The notes under the pieces were generated by a model. That model did not search any database and was not told where the DNA came from. It saw nothing but the letters and a program-made list of their open reading frames with translations. From an uncultured Spirochaetaceae bacterium (GTDB lineage Bacteria > Spirochaetota > Spirochaetia > Treponematales > Treponemataceae): a DNA stretch of 7,098 nt. A program made the position numbers and the translations under genes. Below are positions 6,668 to 7,098 of this stretch, one piece after another (within the stretch, counting starts at the first letter, position 1; each line of letters opens with the position of its first letter). The stretch is from assembly GCA_902796985.1 (NCBI GenBank), contig CADBRC010000278.1:1-7098 (forward strand). Direction: 5' to 3'.

Positions 6668-7098
6668 TTACTTTGAGTAGAACTCAACGACCATCTGATC
6701 GTTTATCTCAACCGGGATGTCCTTCCTCTGGGGATACGCAATCAGCTTGCCGGAGAAGTTGTCGTCATCGCGCTCCAGATAGGGGAGCGGAGACTTGTTC
6801 ATCTCGAGGAAGCACTTCTTGAACTGGGCATTCTTCCTGTCCTTCTCCTTGAGGGCAACCACCTGGCCAACCTTGATATGGGTTGACGGGAAGTTGACGA
6901 CATCGCCGTCAACAGTGATGTGACGATGAGTAACGAGCTGACGGGCCATCCTGATGGAATTTGCGATTCCGAGCCTGTAGACCAGATTATCCAGACGGCA
7001 CTCCAAGGTGGAGAGGAGAACCTCACCCGTCTTTCCTTCTTTTTTCTGTGCCTTGGCATAGTAGTTTCTCAGCTGCTTTTCCAAAATGCCGTAATAGG
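6668..7098 (-). CDS. rpsD: 30S ribosomal protein S4, N-terminus cut by the right edge
   Basis: S4 is a primary 16S rRNA-binding protein that nucleates 30S assembly. In some bacteria it also represses its own operon. The visible 142 residues begin with YYGILEKQLRNYYAKAQKK and contain the S4 RNA-binding domain, LECRLDNLVYRLG followed by MARQLVTHRHITVDG and a short loop (VNFPSTHIKVGQ). They end with IPVEINDQMVVEFYSK and TAA at 6668-6670. The family is about 200-210 residues, so roughly 60 N-terminal residues lie beyond the edge. The frame runs open to base 7098, and a TTG at 7082-7084 is an internal Leu codon, not a start. The gene directly ends with its own terminator, so it is the last or only gene of its transcript, apart from a large ribosomal operon on this side. 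The N-terminal zinc-binding cysteines, if any, cannot be judged. Confidence 0.97.
   Translation of the reverse strand, partial: YYGILEKQLRNYYAKAQKKEGKTGEVLLSTLECRLDNLVYRLGIANSIRMARQLVTHRHITVDGDVVNFPSTHIKVGQVVALKEKDRKNAQFKKCFLEMNKSPLPYLERDDDNFSGKLIAYPQRKDIPVEINDQMVVEFYSK

Overview
The window looks like core chromosome from a spirochaete, most likely a Treponema with roughly 50% GC. This rests on the gene order hypothetical-ruvA-ruvB-queA, which from memory matches the Borrelia chromosome, and on the general look of the proteins. It is an inference, and no species can be named. I see no mobile element, CRISPR array, tRNA or rRNA, and no gene-free stretch longer than about 120 bases.

Layout. 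Bases 2-124 hold the last 40 codons of an unidentified plus-strand gene. Bases 138-4516 are a tightly packed minus-strand operon, read right to left: an uncharacterised 521-residue helical protein, ruvA, ruvB and queA. The junctions are a 14-base gap, a 4-base ATGA overlap and a 26-base overlap. The operon has a strong-looking sigma-70-type promoter (TTGACA, 17 bases, GATAAT) that ends only about nine bases before the first ATG. Its first transcript should therefore be leaderless or nearly so. The 120-base gap 4517-4636 is a divergent promoter region.

Right of it, 4637-6589 on the plus strand encodes a 650-residue membrane protein. It has about seven transmembrane helices, a degenerate GGDEF domain and a complete EAL domain, so it is a likely cyclic-di-GMP phosphodiesterase. 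It meets rpsD (ribosomal protein S4, minus strand, cut by the right edge) tail to tail. A GC-rich hairpin between them has its T-run on the rpsD side.

RuvA and RuvB form the Holliday-junction branch-migration motor. QueA makes epoxyqueuosine in tRNA and is often a neighbour of ruvAB without a known functional link. The leading 521-residue gene is the true unknown of the operon. The EAL protein belongs to second-messenger signalling and appears independent. The region is mostly ordinary housekeeping. The most promising leads are the unknown operon leader with its near-leaderless start, and the membrane EAL protein with a dead GGDEF site.
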